Source: Tetrahymena thermophila SB210
Lineage: Eukaryota; Ciliophora; Oligohymenophorea; Hymenostomatida; Tetrahymenidae
Direction: 5' to 3'
Length of the DNA stretch: 64,000 nt
NCBI RefSeq assembly: GCF_000189635.1
Contig: NW_002476454.1
Location: 620,001-684,000, forward strand
Both the position numbers and the translations under genes were made by a program. The notes below the pieces were generated by a model that saw only the letters and a list, made by a program, of their open reading frames with translations, searched no databases and was not told where the DNA came from. Every line of letters starts with the position of its first letter. Position 1 is the stretch's first letter. Shown one piece after another: positions 54,445 through 64,000 of the stretch.

Positions 54445-55288
54445 ATGAAAAAATTTGATATTAACTAATCTGAAGTAATCTACCGATTGAGATTCATATT
54501 AAATTTATCATTTCTTCCAACCAAATTTCAATATTTAATTAAACTTACTTATTAATTTGTAATTTATTATCAATTTGCTGATGAGAAAGTTACAACTAAG
54601 CAATCAAAAACAGAATACAAAGCAAGAAAGCGCAATTTAAATCAAATAAATAAAAATAAGCTGGATAATAGATGCAACTTAATATACACAATAAAATGAA
54701 TTTGAAAAATAAGAATCTGATGTGAAGGAAATTAATTAATAAGATAAAACTACTTTATTGGCATCAAAATTTGGGTTGTGCCATTGTCCAGGGAAGAAAT
54801 TAGCTAAAGGTAGAGATGGGAAAGTACATGACAGAGATTTAAGGGTAGATGTAGAATAATTTTCTTCATAAGATAATGTAAAAACAATAATTTGTCTTTT
54901 AAATGACTATGAATTGAGATCAATAGGCGTTGATGTAAAGCAATACCAAAAAATATGCTAAGAAAAAGGAATAACTTTTATATAATATCCAATAATAGAA
55001 ATGAGCGTTCCAGAATGTAAAAGTATGGACCAATTTGATTAAGAGGTGATTTAATTTATAATAAATGAGATGAAATAAAATAAAAATGTATTGTGCCATT
55101 GCAGAGGTGGCATTGGTAGGGCTGGATTGATCGCTTCTTGTTTATTACTAAGATTTAAAATTAAAAATAAATGGTCTGATGCGATACAATTAGTTAGATC
55201 TATTCGTGATTAAAGATGTGTAGAAAGTAAAAAATAAGAAACCTTTGTATAATAATATTAGAATTATCTTTAATAAAAATAATTGTGA
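54445..55288 (+). CDS. CDKN3: CDKN3/KAP-like dual-specificity phosphatase, 242 aa
   Basis: Two exons, 54445-54474 and 54590-55288, phase 0. The first exon is just MKKFDINQSE. KAP dephosphorylates the activation-loop threonine of cyclin-dependent kinases. The resemblance extends beyond the active site: IKISWIIDATQ and KFGLCHCPGKK match ISWLSL and FLGLCALPGC of the human protein; a KTIICLLNDYELRSIGV segment, then GITFIQYPIIEMSVPE (human GIITHHHPIADGGTPD). The P-loop is HCRGGIGRAGLIASCLLL with C-X5-R complete (Cys about residue 181, Arg about 187). The human protein has YGGLGRS here, so the Ser/Thr after Arg is Ala in this one. The end is the family helix plus a Gln-rich tail. CDK substrates are inferred from the family. 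Confidence 0.9.
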
Positions 55289-55852
55289 AAGCAAACACAT
55301 TAAAATGATAAAATATTGTAAAGCATTTTTTAAATTTAAAAAAATATATTTTCAAAAAGTATTCTAAAAATTAATTAATGCTGACTTACTAACTTATTTA
55401 TGCGTTTATGAATAAAATTAATTCATTAACTTATTTTTAAAATAATGTAAATCTATAAAAAAAAAAACATATTTTTTGAGAAAAATATTAATTAAAAAAT
55501 GTAAGTAAATTTAAATCCTTGATAATCTAAAAATATTAAATTTATTTATTTATTTTAAAAATGTAAATTGATCAAAAATAATTTTATTATGAATGAAAAA
55601 ATAACCTAGCAAAGTTAAATTTATTTTATTGTTTTTGTTGAAATAAAATTAGTTATATTTAAGCTTATTTAAATCTATTTTTAAGCAAAATTATTTGTAA
55701 TTTAGGAATCAACTAATTAATTATTTATTTATTGAAATAATAGTAATCAATATTAATTTAGTCAATTATATGATTGTCAATAAAAATATATTTTTTATCA
55801 AAATTATTAAAGATTAACGAATAAAGTAAGTAAGTAGATTTAACAAATAATT
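55289..55852. other. Intergenic
   Basis: About 560 AT-rich bases between two plus-strand genes. No gene seen. Confidence 0.55.
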
Positions 55853-58800
55853 ATGAATATATGGTCTTTAAACATTAAATCTTCTATCTTAGAAAATGAG
55901 TACGGGAAAAAAGAAAAGTTAAATGGTTTAAAAATATTAAAAGTATAAACAAGTGCAGTGGTAATTTATTCTATTATTTAGCTTATTTTACTGCAATATG
56001 CTTCTAGCATTCACTCTAAGATATATATTTACCATTTACTTGAATTAATTACTGGATTTGCATGTTATTTAGTATGCTGTCTAAGGATTTAGACTTTTAA
56101 CTACTCAATTACCCTCAGTTTAGCAATTTATATAAGCCTTATGATATGGAGTTACTAAGATAATATTTTAATAGACTACTTTTAAAATTAATCCAGTTTA
56201 CGCCCTAATTAATAAGGGTTTATTTATGCAATTAACTTTATAATTTTGCTAATAGGCTCTAGTTTTTTACTAAAATTTTCAATTATTATTATTTTGTTTG
56301 TCTGCCTGATTATTTTTGTCTTTAAAAACCCTATTTTGGATGTAATATAAATTGTTTCTGTAATACTTGCTCTAATATATAAGGTAATTATTTCTATTAC
56401 AAAATTATACTACAAATATTCTAAAGTTTGGGATTTATTAATTTAATTTTAAATAATTGAAAATTATAGATATATTCAGAAGATAAATAAAAAAGGATTG
56501 CTTTTTTAGATCATAAGCAAGGGCTAATAAGAGATTATTTGGTTGATAACCTACTTCCAAGTTCTTTAATCATTTGCAAATATAATTAGAAATATAATGA
56601 ATTTGAGCTATACTCTTAAAACAAAAGATCTAAATTGCAATTTGGGCTTTAAAATAATTAAGAGTTTCATGATTTTTGTAATTCAATGGTCTTGCATAAT
56701 AATTAAAATGCTTAAGAAGTAAAATAGTAATTAAAGAAATGTAAAAAACCTGAATGGTCAAATACGCTTAGTGGTCAAATTTAATAAAAAATGAATAAAG
56801 AGTTTAAAAATTTATAAAATGAAAATAAATCTAATAAGGGAAACAGCTTCAAACAAACATTAAAATAAAAAAACAAGGACAAAAATTAATCATCGAATAA
56901 TGTATTTTAAGATTTGGTAAGTGCATAAAATAATGAGCAAGCTATTTTTAAAAATGAAAAAGATATTAACTCTTTTAGGAAATTAAAAATGAGCAATTAA
57001 AAGTTAGTGAGTAACCATGTTTAAAAAAATGAGATAAAGTCTTTCTAGAAGTTTAAAAAATAAAATAGTCTTACTTAATTATAAAGAAGGATTACATCAA
57101 TTTCAGGTGGAGGACTAGAAAAAAGTACTTTTTAATTCTTCAACGTTAAAGGATAATCGTAGACAAATAATTAAAATTAATCTACAGATATGCATGCAAA
57201 GTATTCTGAGAAAGAGAACCCTTCATAAAAACAGGGTGTTTTTTCTTAGAATTTTGAATAGTTTTATGAAGATGTTTAAGAAGAGAGTGAAGAGGTAGAA
57301 TCGTTTTAAGGATAAATGATAGATGAGTAATATGTGCCTATATAAAATAAAAAATTTTCTATCAAGATTCTCTCTTTCTTTCTTAATGACTATTTTATAG
57401 TAATTTCTATCCAAAAAGATGCGTACAGAGAAAAATATTAATAAAGTGTAGAAGAAAATAAGAGGACAAATAAAATATTAGACCAGTAGTTTCTTAATCT
57501 AAATTATTTATCTGTAAACAGCTATAAAGTAATTAAATAAATCTTGTAGATGACCCATCAAAAATAGAATTTAAGTTCAAATAACTTGCAGATTTATTTT
57601 GAGGAGGAAAGCAAGACCATGAACTCTCTACTTTATTCAGCCTATGCTATCAAGCAAAATATATATAATATTTTCGGTAATTAATTTTAATCTTATTAAG
57701 TAAGAAATATAAAATTTATTTGAAATTTAATTTTTTCAATTAAAAATTTTAGAATGGCTGAATAGAAAAAAGTAAATATATAAAGAATCTATTTAAAAAA
57801 TAAATATACTCGAGGAGCTTTATGGGATGAAGAGAATCTTCTAAAAATAATTAGAGACATAGTAGAAAAATATAGAAATAAATATATCTAATACCTTACA
57901 AAGAAAGTATCTTCTGACAGATGAAAGAGTTTTAAATTAAATATTTTACAATTTAATAAATTATTGCATATAATCTAGTCTTTTTCAATCTAGCATTACA
58001 ATAAAAGCAAATGAAACTTAAAATTCAAGTAATCTGATTTGCTTTTCTATTACTTTTAAGCCAGTATCTAGCATAAATCTTTCTCTTCTGAATTTTGCAG
58101 AGCTATACGATGATAATGAAGATCATTATTAATAAGTAGTTGAAATTAAAATATGTAAGCATCTACTAAGATTAATAAACCCTTAAAATAAGATATCATT
58201 TAAATTAACTGAAGATCAAAATGTTGAAATTTATTTTCATCTAAACCTGTAAGATCCGTAAGATGGTGTTAATGAGTCTTTAAATGACAATAATAATAGG
58301 TCAATTTCAGATAATTCCTTTAATTTTAATAATCATAGTGTAACCAGATAAAATTTTATACCTAGCTTGTCTCAAGTGTAATAACCTACTTCATTTGGCC
58401 TAATTTGGTTCTCAGAAAAAAAATATAACCAGAAACCATTTTAGGAAGTTATTTCTGAATAGGCTAATTCCTCATCCTTTAACAGTAACGAAAATGAAAG
58501 CAAAAATTATAGGGATATCTCTCCAAACAAAAGTGAAAACCCTAAATTTTTAGAAAACGATAAAAATAATAAAATGAGTCAGTTCTTCAATTATATTCCT
58601 AAAAAGGGAGACTTTAACATAACTTAAGACACTTCATAAGATAAAAATTTGGGTTCGCCTAACAATATAAAATAAAATGAAAACAAACATGATTAGAAAA
58701 ATGAAAAAGAAAATGTTTTAAAATAAATAAATCAAAAAAAATTAACCACTCAAGAAAATAGCAGTGGAGAATTAATAGATCTATAAAAATATTAATAATA

Positions 58801-59323
58801 ATTTTAGTAAAATTAACCCAAGTAACTAATTAATAATTTAAACTTTAATAAATAAATAATATCATCTAAATCTATTGATTGTTGCAGCATTGATAGCTTT
58901 TAAGAAGACAGCGATAATTTTTAGAGCAGAGAAATTTTCTAAAATATACCAAAGGGTTTATCACATATACAAAACTAATAATAAGCAAACGACCCATCTC
59001 ATTTTTCTTAACATAGATTAAATACTTTCTTAAAGAATAGTGATTCAAAAGGTTTATTTAATTCTTTGATACATTAGTCTTAGGAAGAATAAATAAAAAC
59101 ATAATCTGTTTTGCCTCACCTAATTGAATAGCAAAATTATTAACACTAAAAGATTCTTCATAATTCTTATTTAAGGAGAGAAAATGATAATAGTGAGCTA
59201 GAAAGTGAATAAATTAAAAATTTAGATCTTGAAAATAACTAAAAATATGGTGTTGAAAATAGTTTTGAAGAAAACTATTCCACAATAAGTAAATAATTAG
59301 AAATAAACTATAAAAATATTTGA
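55853..59323 (+). CDS. Multipass membrane protein with degenerate histidine-kinase-like core, 1114 aa
   Basis: Three exons: 55853-56677, 56728-57676 and 57753-59323. Residues about 35-170 contain five or six hydrophobic helices (VVIYSIIQLILLQYA; FIYAINFIILLIGSSF; IIIILFVCLIIFVFK; IIQIVSVILALIYK type). After a polar region of Ser/Gln/Lys comes KFSIKILSFFLNDYFIVISI and, from about residue 580, two long helices (IKQNIYNIFEWLNRKKQIYK; INILEELYGMKRIFQKQLET) in the place of a dimerisation domain. Then LLTDERVLNQIFYNLINYCI resembles the N-box of histidine-kinase ATPase domains with both Asn present. I see no phospho-accepting His box, no G1/G2 glycine boxes and no receiver domain; the remaining 400 residues are Ser/Asn/Gln-rich. 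It is probably a pseudokinase-like sensor. Architecture is seen; function is inference. Confidence 0.82.
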
Positions 59324-59609
59324 ACTATTAGAAATAATTAAAAAGTAAAAATAAATATAAATTCTAAAATTTCAAACAAACATTTTAAAATAATTTGATA
59401 AAAAATCTTAAATAAAAAATTGATTTGTTTTCTTAGTAAAATCATAAAAATAAATAAATAAATATAAACAAATAAATACTCATTTTAAAATTCTTGTAAA
59501 AAAAAATATTTTATGCAAATATAAATTTATTGATTGAATAATTTATTGATAGATATAGATAGATATTTAAATTTTTATATCCGTTATAAATAATTAAAAC
59601 GATAGTTTA
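59324..59609. other. Short intergenic region, convergent ends
   Basis: About 285 AT-rich bases with a gatagatatagatagat tract near 59548. Nothing else seen. Confidence 0.5.
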
Positions 59610-62112
59610 TCAAAAATGTAATACTCTTACTGTAAATGAATCAGTATTTGGATTATATGGTTCAACTATCTCCATATTTTTGCTATTTGCCATTTTTTTT
59701 AATCTTCTTTCTATTTTTTAAATGTCGAATTTTTCATTTTAGAGCAACATTTTAGCTGCTTTAAATATTTTTATAGTTGACTGAACGTTTATTCCATAAC
59801 CTGGCATAATAGGAGGCTAGTCTTCAGGCTTAAAAGGGTAAACGATAACCTCATTTTCTTTGATTAGTATTTCTTTTGAAAAATCACGCTAAATCAAATC
59901 GATTTCGCCTTCAAAGCACACTTCTGCAAATTTATTTCCAATTTTAAAATTTTTAAAGTGTCTGAGTTGGTCGTGAGATTTTGTAATTAATTCTTTAAGG
60001 TTTGGCTCGCTGTAGTAGCCTTCAGGTATAATTGGAAGATAAGAAAAATCTTAATTGCTATTGTCATCAAAATAATAATCTTCATCTTCGTATTCTTCCT
60101 CCTCCATATCATCTTCATTTTATACTTCGTCTATTTCTTCAGGATCAAGATATAATACTTCAAAATGCCCTATTTATGCCTATTAATTAAAATAAAATTT
60201 AAAAAATTTTAATATTAAATTTATATATCAGTACTTGTTAGTTTGTCTCTATGTCTTCTATATCTGATATTAAACTATTCTTTCTTACTTATAGCAGATG
60301 CTCTACTAAGACTGGTTAATATAACACGTAATTGCTATTATAAATATCTAAAGTTTAGGGATCTATATTATATTTTTCTTCAATGAAATCGAAAACCAAT
60401 GTCAGAAGATAGGAAATAGAATAAGATGATTTTACTTTTAATGGTATAATTATATTATATTCCTAATCCTAATAAAGTTTAATGCTTACAGTAGTATCAA
60501 ATACCTTTAGGTTATTTTTTAAACTTTATTCATATAAATACTCAATTGAATTTTCCTTAGTTTTTATATCTTCTTGGTTAGAATCTTATAATATATTTTT
60601 CTGTTATTATTGATCCACTAACTGTGATACCTTTTTAAAATAATTTGATTTTGAAAAGGACTCTAACTATTCCTAAATGTATTCTTTTTCTTTTTCTGCT
60701 AAGGATTTGTTTGTATATTAATATGAAGCTCTCTCAATTTATCTCAATTAATTATACAAAATATTATTACTATTATGATTGCTAAACAATCTTTGCTCAC
60801 CTCCCATATTAATGTAGGTCTAATTTTTAATGTCTTGGGATCTTTAAAGTATTTACCACTCATTTCTTTTGATATTATCCCACTTCACATTTACCTTTAC
60901 ATTATAAGGTGCTTCAATAAATTTATTTGGATTTTTATTCTAAATTGTGTATTGTTACAAAACATTTCTCTTTTGTTGTTAACTTTTTAAGTAATTTATG
61001 TGATTAATATGATTCTTGTCTGAGACATACTTATTATTCTTCATTTTATCTTATTGCTATTGCTGGTCTTCTGAAAAAGATTTTGCGTCTTTAATTCTTT
61101 GAAGTTCAATCAATAATTCACTTACGTTGGGTTAGTTTACTTATTGTTATTATTATTATCCAAATACACCTGCTTAAGGTTGTGGTTAGCCAAATAATCC
61201 AGTTGCTGTCTATGGTGCAGTACCAAACAGTCCTCCTTTATTTTAACCTGTTCCCTAGGCTCCTCCAAATAATCCTCCTTGTGTAGCAGGAGTTCCACCA
61301 AATAATCCTCCAGTCTAAATTGTTGGTGCATTACCACCAAATAACCCTCCTTGAGGAGGATTAGTAGCTCCAGTTAATAAACCTCCAGGCTATTAAGTAG
61401 CTCCACCAAATAATCCACCTTATTAAGTCGTTATTGAAGGTGCTCCAGTACCACCTCCAAAAAGTCCTCCTTATTAAGTAGTTGTTCCTCCAACAGTACC
61501 ACCTCCAAAGAGACCACCTCCTTATGTAGTTGTAGTGGCACCTAAACCTGTACCAAGACCTCCAGTTTAACCGCCAAATAATCCACCACCTGCTGCAGGC
61601 TAAGTATTTACTGAAATTCCTCCTGCTTGAGTATTACCTCCATTGAATAGCCCTCCTGTTTATTAGGCTCCTCCAAATAAGCCTCCTCCTCCCATACCAA
61701 GAGATGCTTATGCTGAAGGTTAGTTATTTTATCCCATTCCTACTGTAATTTGATTTAAGTTCCCTTAAGGTGGTTAAACTCCGCCTTATCTGATAAGTTT
61801 TTTATCATTTAACATCAATTCTTGCATTGAAAACTATTAAAACTAATCGATACCAGTAATGCAGCATAAATATGTCAATACATCTGTTTATTTGATTTAA
61901 GCTTTCTATCCAACTGCTTAATTTGGAGGTTAGCAAGGTTTAAATTAATATCCTACAGTGTTAATTTAACTAGATACAGCCTAGGAAAAATTTTATGCAT
62001 TTGTGCTTCCCTAATTATTTACAGGAGCAGATGGTACATTTTATGGTGCAACTGTTGCTCCTCTAGTTAAACCTAATGCTTAACCAATCATACCTCCACC
62101 AAATAAACTCAT
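59610..62112 (-). CDS. NUP98: Nucleoporin Nup98, GLFG type, 815 aa
   Basis: Two exons, 62112-60235 and 60179-59610, with a 55-base phase 0 intron. Mobile FG nucleoporin of the nuclear pore. The protein starts MSLFGGGMIG. A GLEBS-like motif, the Rae1/Gle2 binding site, lies around residues 50-125: GYQFKPCQPPNQ, YLCCITGIDQFQQFSMQELM (human CITAMKEYESKSLEELRL). About ten GLFG repeats follow (61695-61141). A Gln/Asn/Lys-rich middle leads to the C-terminal autoproteolytic domain: IPEGYYSEPNLKEL, FKIGNKFAEVCFEGEIDL, ENEVIVYPFKPEDQPPI, MPGYGINVQS and the last residues FTVRVLHF. In animals the Nup98-96 precursor is cut between this Phe and a Ser; here TGA follows directly. GLFG rather than NIFN repeats point to the macronuclear type of Tetrahymena. 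Confidence 0.95.
61141..61695 (-). repeat. GLFG repeat-coding region of Nup98
   Basis: Imperfect repeats of GGA-GGx-TTA-TTT-GGx spaced 10-25 codons apart, interrupted by Thr/Gln-rich spacers, ending in a Gln run of six at 61141-61158. The array is coding, binds transport receptors in the family, and is not a DNA-level satellite. Confidence 0.9.
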
Positions 62113-63462
62113 TGATCTAATAAAATTTTTGTTATCTTTACTTTATTGGAAGAAAATATTTTATTTAAATATAGCAAATACTAAGAAATAGCTATTCTTT
62201 ACTTAATAATTTGAAAGAAAGAAATAAATGAGTGTTTATTATTAAAAAAATTATTTATATGTTTAATCTTTTATTTAGCTAACAAGAATAAAAATATAGT
62301 ATTTGTCTCAAACAAAATATTAATTAATAAGATCAAGAAAAAGTTTATAATTAAATGCAAGCTATAGATCTATATCAATTTGTCTAATAACCTTTTCTTT
62401 ACTTTTATCTAATCTATATATATGTGTGTGTTTATGTATATAAATGAATAAATATATTTATTTATTTATTTTATAAGGAAACCTAAAAGTCTAATATCTA
62501 AGAGATAGATATTCTTAAGAATTTAACAAATAGCTCTTCTCATTTTCATTCAAATGATTGAATTTCACTCAATCTTATTTTTGAATAAAAAGGGATTAAA
62601 AATAATTTGAAATTAGTGTTTGTTTGTCTCAGTTTATGTATACTCTACTTTATAATTCTAATATCTCTTTAAATAAGATTCATTAAAAGTAGAACTATAA
62701 TTTTTAAAATTAAATTAATTTTATTTTTTTAGTAAGCTATCAATTAAGTAAATAGTGGATAAAATTATTTATTTTAGTAAGCTTTTAAAATATGATTTTG
62801 ATTCTTTTCAAAATTTACAAAATATTTCCTATAAATTCTCATCGTTTTAAATTAAATTTTATTTACATTTTGATTATTCATTTTGTAAAATTTACTTTCT
62901 TAAATTTTTTGATGATTATTAAATTTATTTTTGTAGATTATTTCTATTTTCTCTTACTAAGAATTAGCTATTTAATTTATTTTATAAATTTAAATATTGT
63001 TCTAAAAATAATGTTAGATATTTATTGTATATAGCCTTATTGATTATAAAAAATAATTTATAAAGTGGCATTCTATATCAAATCTTTGTAAATTAGAATT
63101 AATAAATATATTCTAATACAACCTTAGTTTTACTTTGATACACTATATTAAGGAAAAACTAATGTTGCCAATTTTCTAATATTCTAAATTTGATAATATA
63201 AAAGTGAATTTAAGAATGCTGGATTGATTGATTGAATAATTTCTGAAACAAAGTCAAACGAATCGATTAATTTTAAGTAGTGCATTATGTCAAGCATAAT
63301 TTTTCTATCGAATAGTTTTTGATTGTTTTGTTAATTACTGAAATATAAACTATTTCTTGTTAATTAATAAAATCTAATTCTAAAAAGCATCTAAATATAT
63401 ATATTAAAAACCTTATTGATTTAACAAAAAAAAAATTAATATTTTCTAAAATTCTCAAACAA
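62113..63462. other. Intergenic between divergent genes
   Basis: About 1.35 kb. A TA/TG-rich tract (tatatatatgtgtgtg) lies near 62417-62435, followed by TTTA repeats to about 62475. No coding frame with convincing composition; the plus-strand frame at 62792-63034 is Phe/Ile-rich spacer translation. Confidence 0.55.
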
Positions 63463-64000
63463 ATGGACTTTAATTAGATGAGTAACATGAATAGTTCTTA
63501 GCAACTAAGTAGTTTCTAATGTTAAAATTTTAGGTATTTATATATTTTGTAATATAGATGATAGGTAGAGGACAGCTCAATTTGGGTTACAGGATTTGTT
63601 ATAAGAAGAATAATATTAATAATCTCCTGTCACCCATACAAAATCTTTAGCAGACGATTATTTGACCAGGCCTAGAAGCTAGAATTAAAATTAAATAAAT
63701 GCTAATAATAGCAATAATTTAATTGCTAGCTCAAAAAATAGCAATTAAAATACTAATTAGAGTATCAACGACAGCGCCAGCTAAAGTAGTGGATCTAATA
63801 ACATAGTATCAGCTTTAATTCCAAATATAGTTTATGATATCATACATCATTATTGGTAAAAAGAACCTATATAATAGAATGAATAATAATAGAAGTAGGT
63901 AATTAAAAAAATCTAGAAGGATGAAGCTCCTAAGTTTAAGCCATCACACTAAAATGATTATAGATAATAGCTTATCGATCTTGGTGTAAAAGATAAATAT
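63463..64000 (+). CDS. Gln/Asn/Ser-rich protein, 5' end only
   Basis: Exon 63463-63508, a 49-base intron, then exon 63558 onward, open to the right edge of the window (163 residues seen). MDFNQMSNMNSSQQL is followed by a low-complexity Gln/Asn/Ser stretch. Near the edge a more globular-looking part begins: ALIPNIVYDIIHHYWQKEPI, then VIKKIQKDEAPKFKPS and NDYRQQLIDLGVKDKY. I thought of enhancer-of-polycomb-like proteins because of the Tyr-Trp-Lys motif, but the evidence is too weak to name it. The rest of the gene lies outside the window. Confidence 0.75.

Noticed and set aside
61141-61695. Tandem repeat array or CRISPR-like array
   Set aside because: The repeats are imperfect, in frame, and code for GLFG units of Nup98.

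Overview
The window is ciliate macronuclear DNA, most likely from Tetrahymena or a close relative. It is extremely AT-rich. Long conserved proteins read through dozens of in-frame TAA and TAG codons, which fall where Gln is expected, and stop only at TGA. Introns are short, AT-rich and GT...AG. A Nup98 with GLFG repeats, as described for the macronuclear Nup98 of Tetrahymena, supports this. ORFs called with the standard code are therefore mostly fragments or antisense shadows. All gene models here were read with TAA/TAG = Gln, and splice sites were chosen by frame and family alignment. Family calls come from recognising motifs, not from database searches.

Layout. 1-9 kb: 3' end of a PARG gene (+), a coiled-coil protein (-), a His/Asn/Gln-rich low-complexity protein (+), an XLF/NHEJ1 end-joining factor (-) and a HEMK1/PrmC glutamine methyltransferase (-). 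9.5-19 kb: the splicing kinase PRPF4B (-), mitochondrial complex I subunit NDUFS8 (+) and three hypothetical genes (+). 19.2-22 kb: a probable gene relic and a DegT-type PLP aminotransferase (+). 23-32 kb: two large adjacent minus-strand genes that look like a divergent tandem pair of an unrecognised, mostly helical family. 33.5-43.4 kb: a PUB+UBX p97 cofactor (-), a possible small ubiquitin-like gene (+), a CXIP4/SREK1IP1-type zinc-knuckle RS protein (-), autophagy protein ATG16 (-) and a long coiled-coil protein (-). 44-59 kb: an acidic/basic probably nuclear protein (+), a Cache-domain membrane receptor with a TPR and a long cytoplasmic tail (+), an MDR oxidoreductase (-), a CDKN3/KAP-like phosphatase (+) and a multipass protein with a degenerate histidine-kinase-like core (+). 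59.6-64 kb: Nup98 (-) and the 5' end of a Gln/Asn-rich gene (+).

There are no operons. Genes are individually spaced by 0.1-1.7 kb of AT-rich DNA with only simple repeats and one notable inverted repeat. Functional themes recur: DNA-break and ADP-ribose repair (PARG, XLF), splicing (PRPF4B, CXIP4-like), protein and membrane turnover (UBX cofactor, ATG16) and sensory membrane proteins (Cache receptor, kinase-like protein). Nothing shows these are co-regulated.

The most interesting observations are four. The tandem unknown pair at 23-32 kb. The XLF gene whose tail looks like a Ku-binding motif. The Nup98 whose stop codon sits exactly after the His-Phe of the usual autocleavage site. The membrane protein with a decayed histidine-kinase ATPase core.
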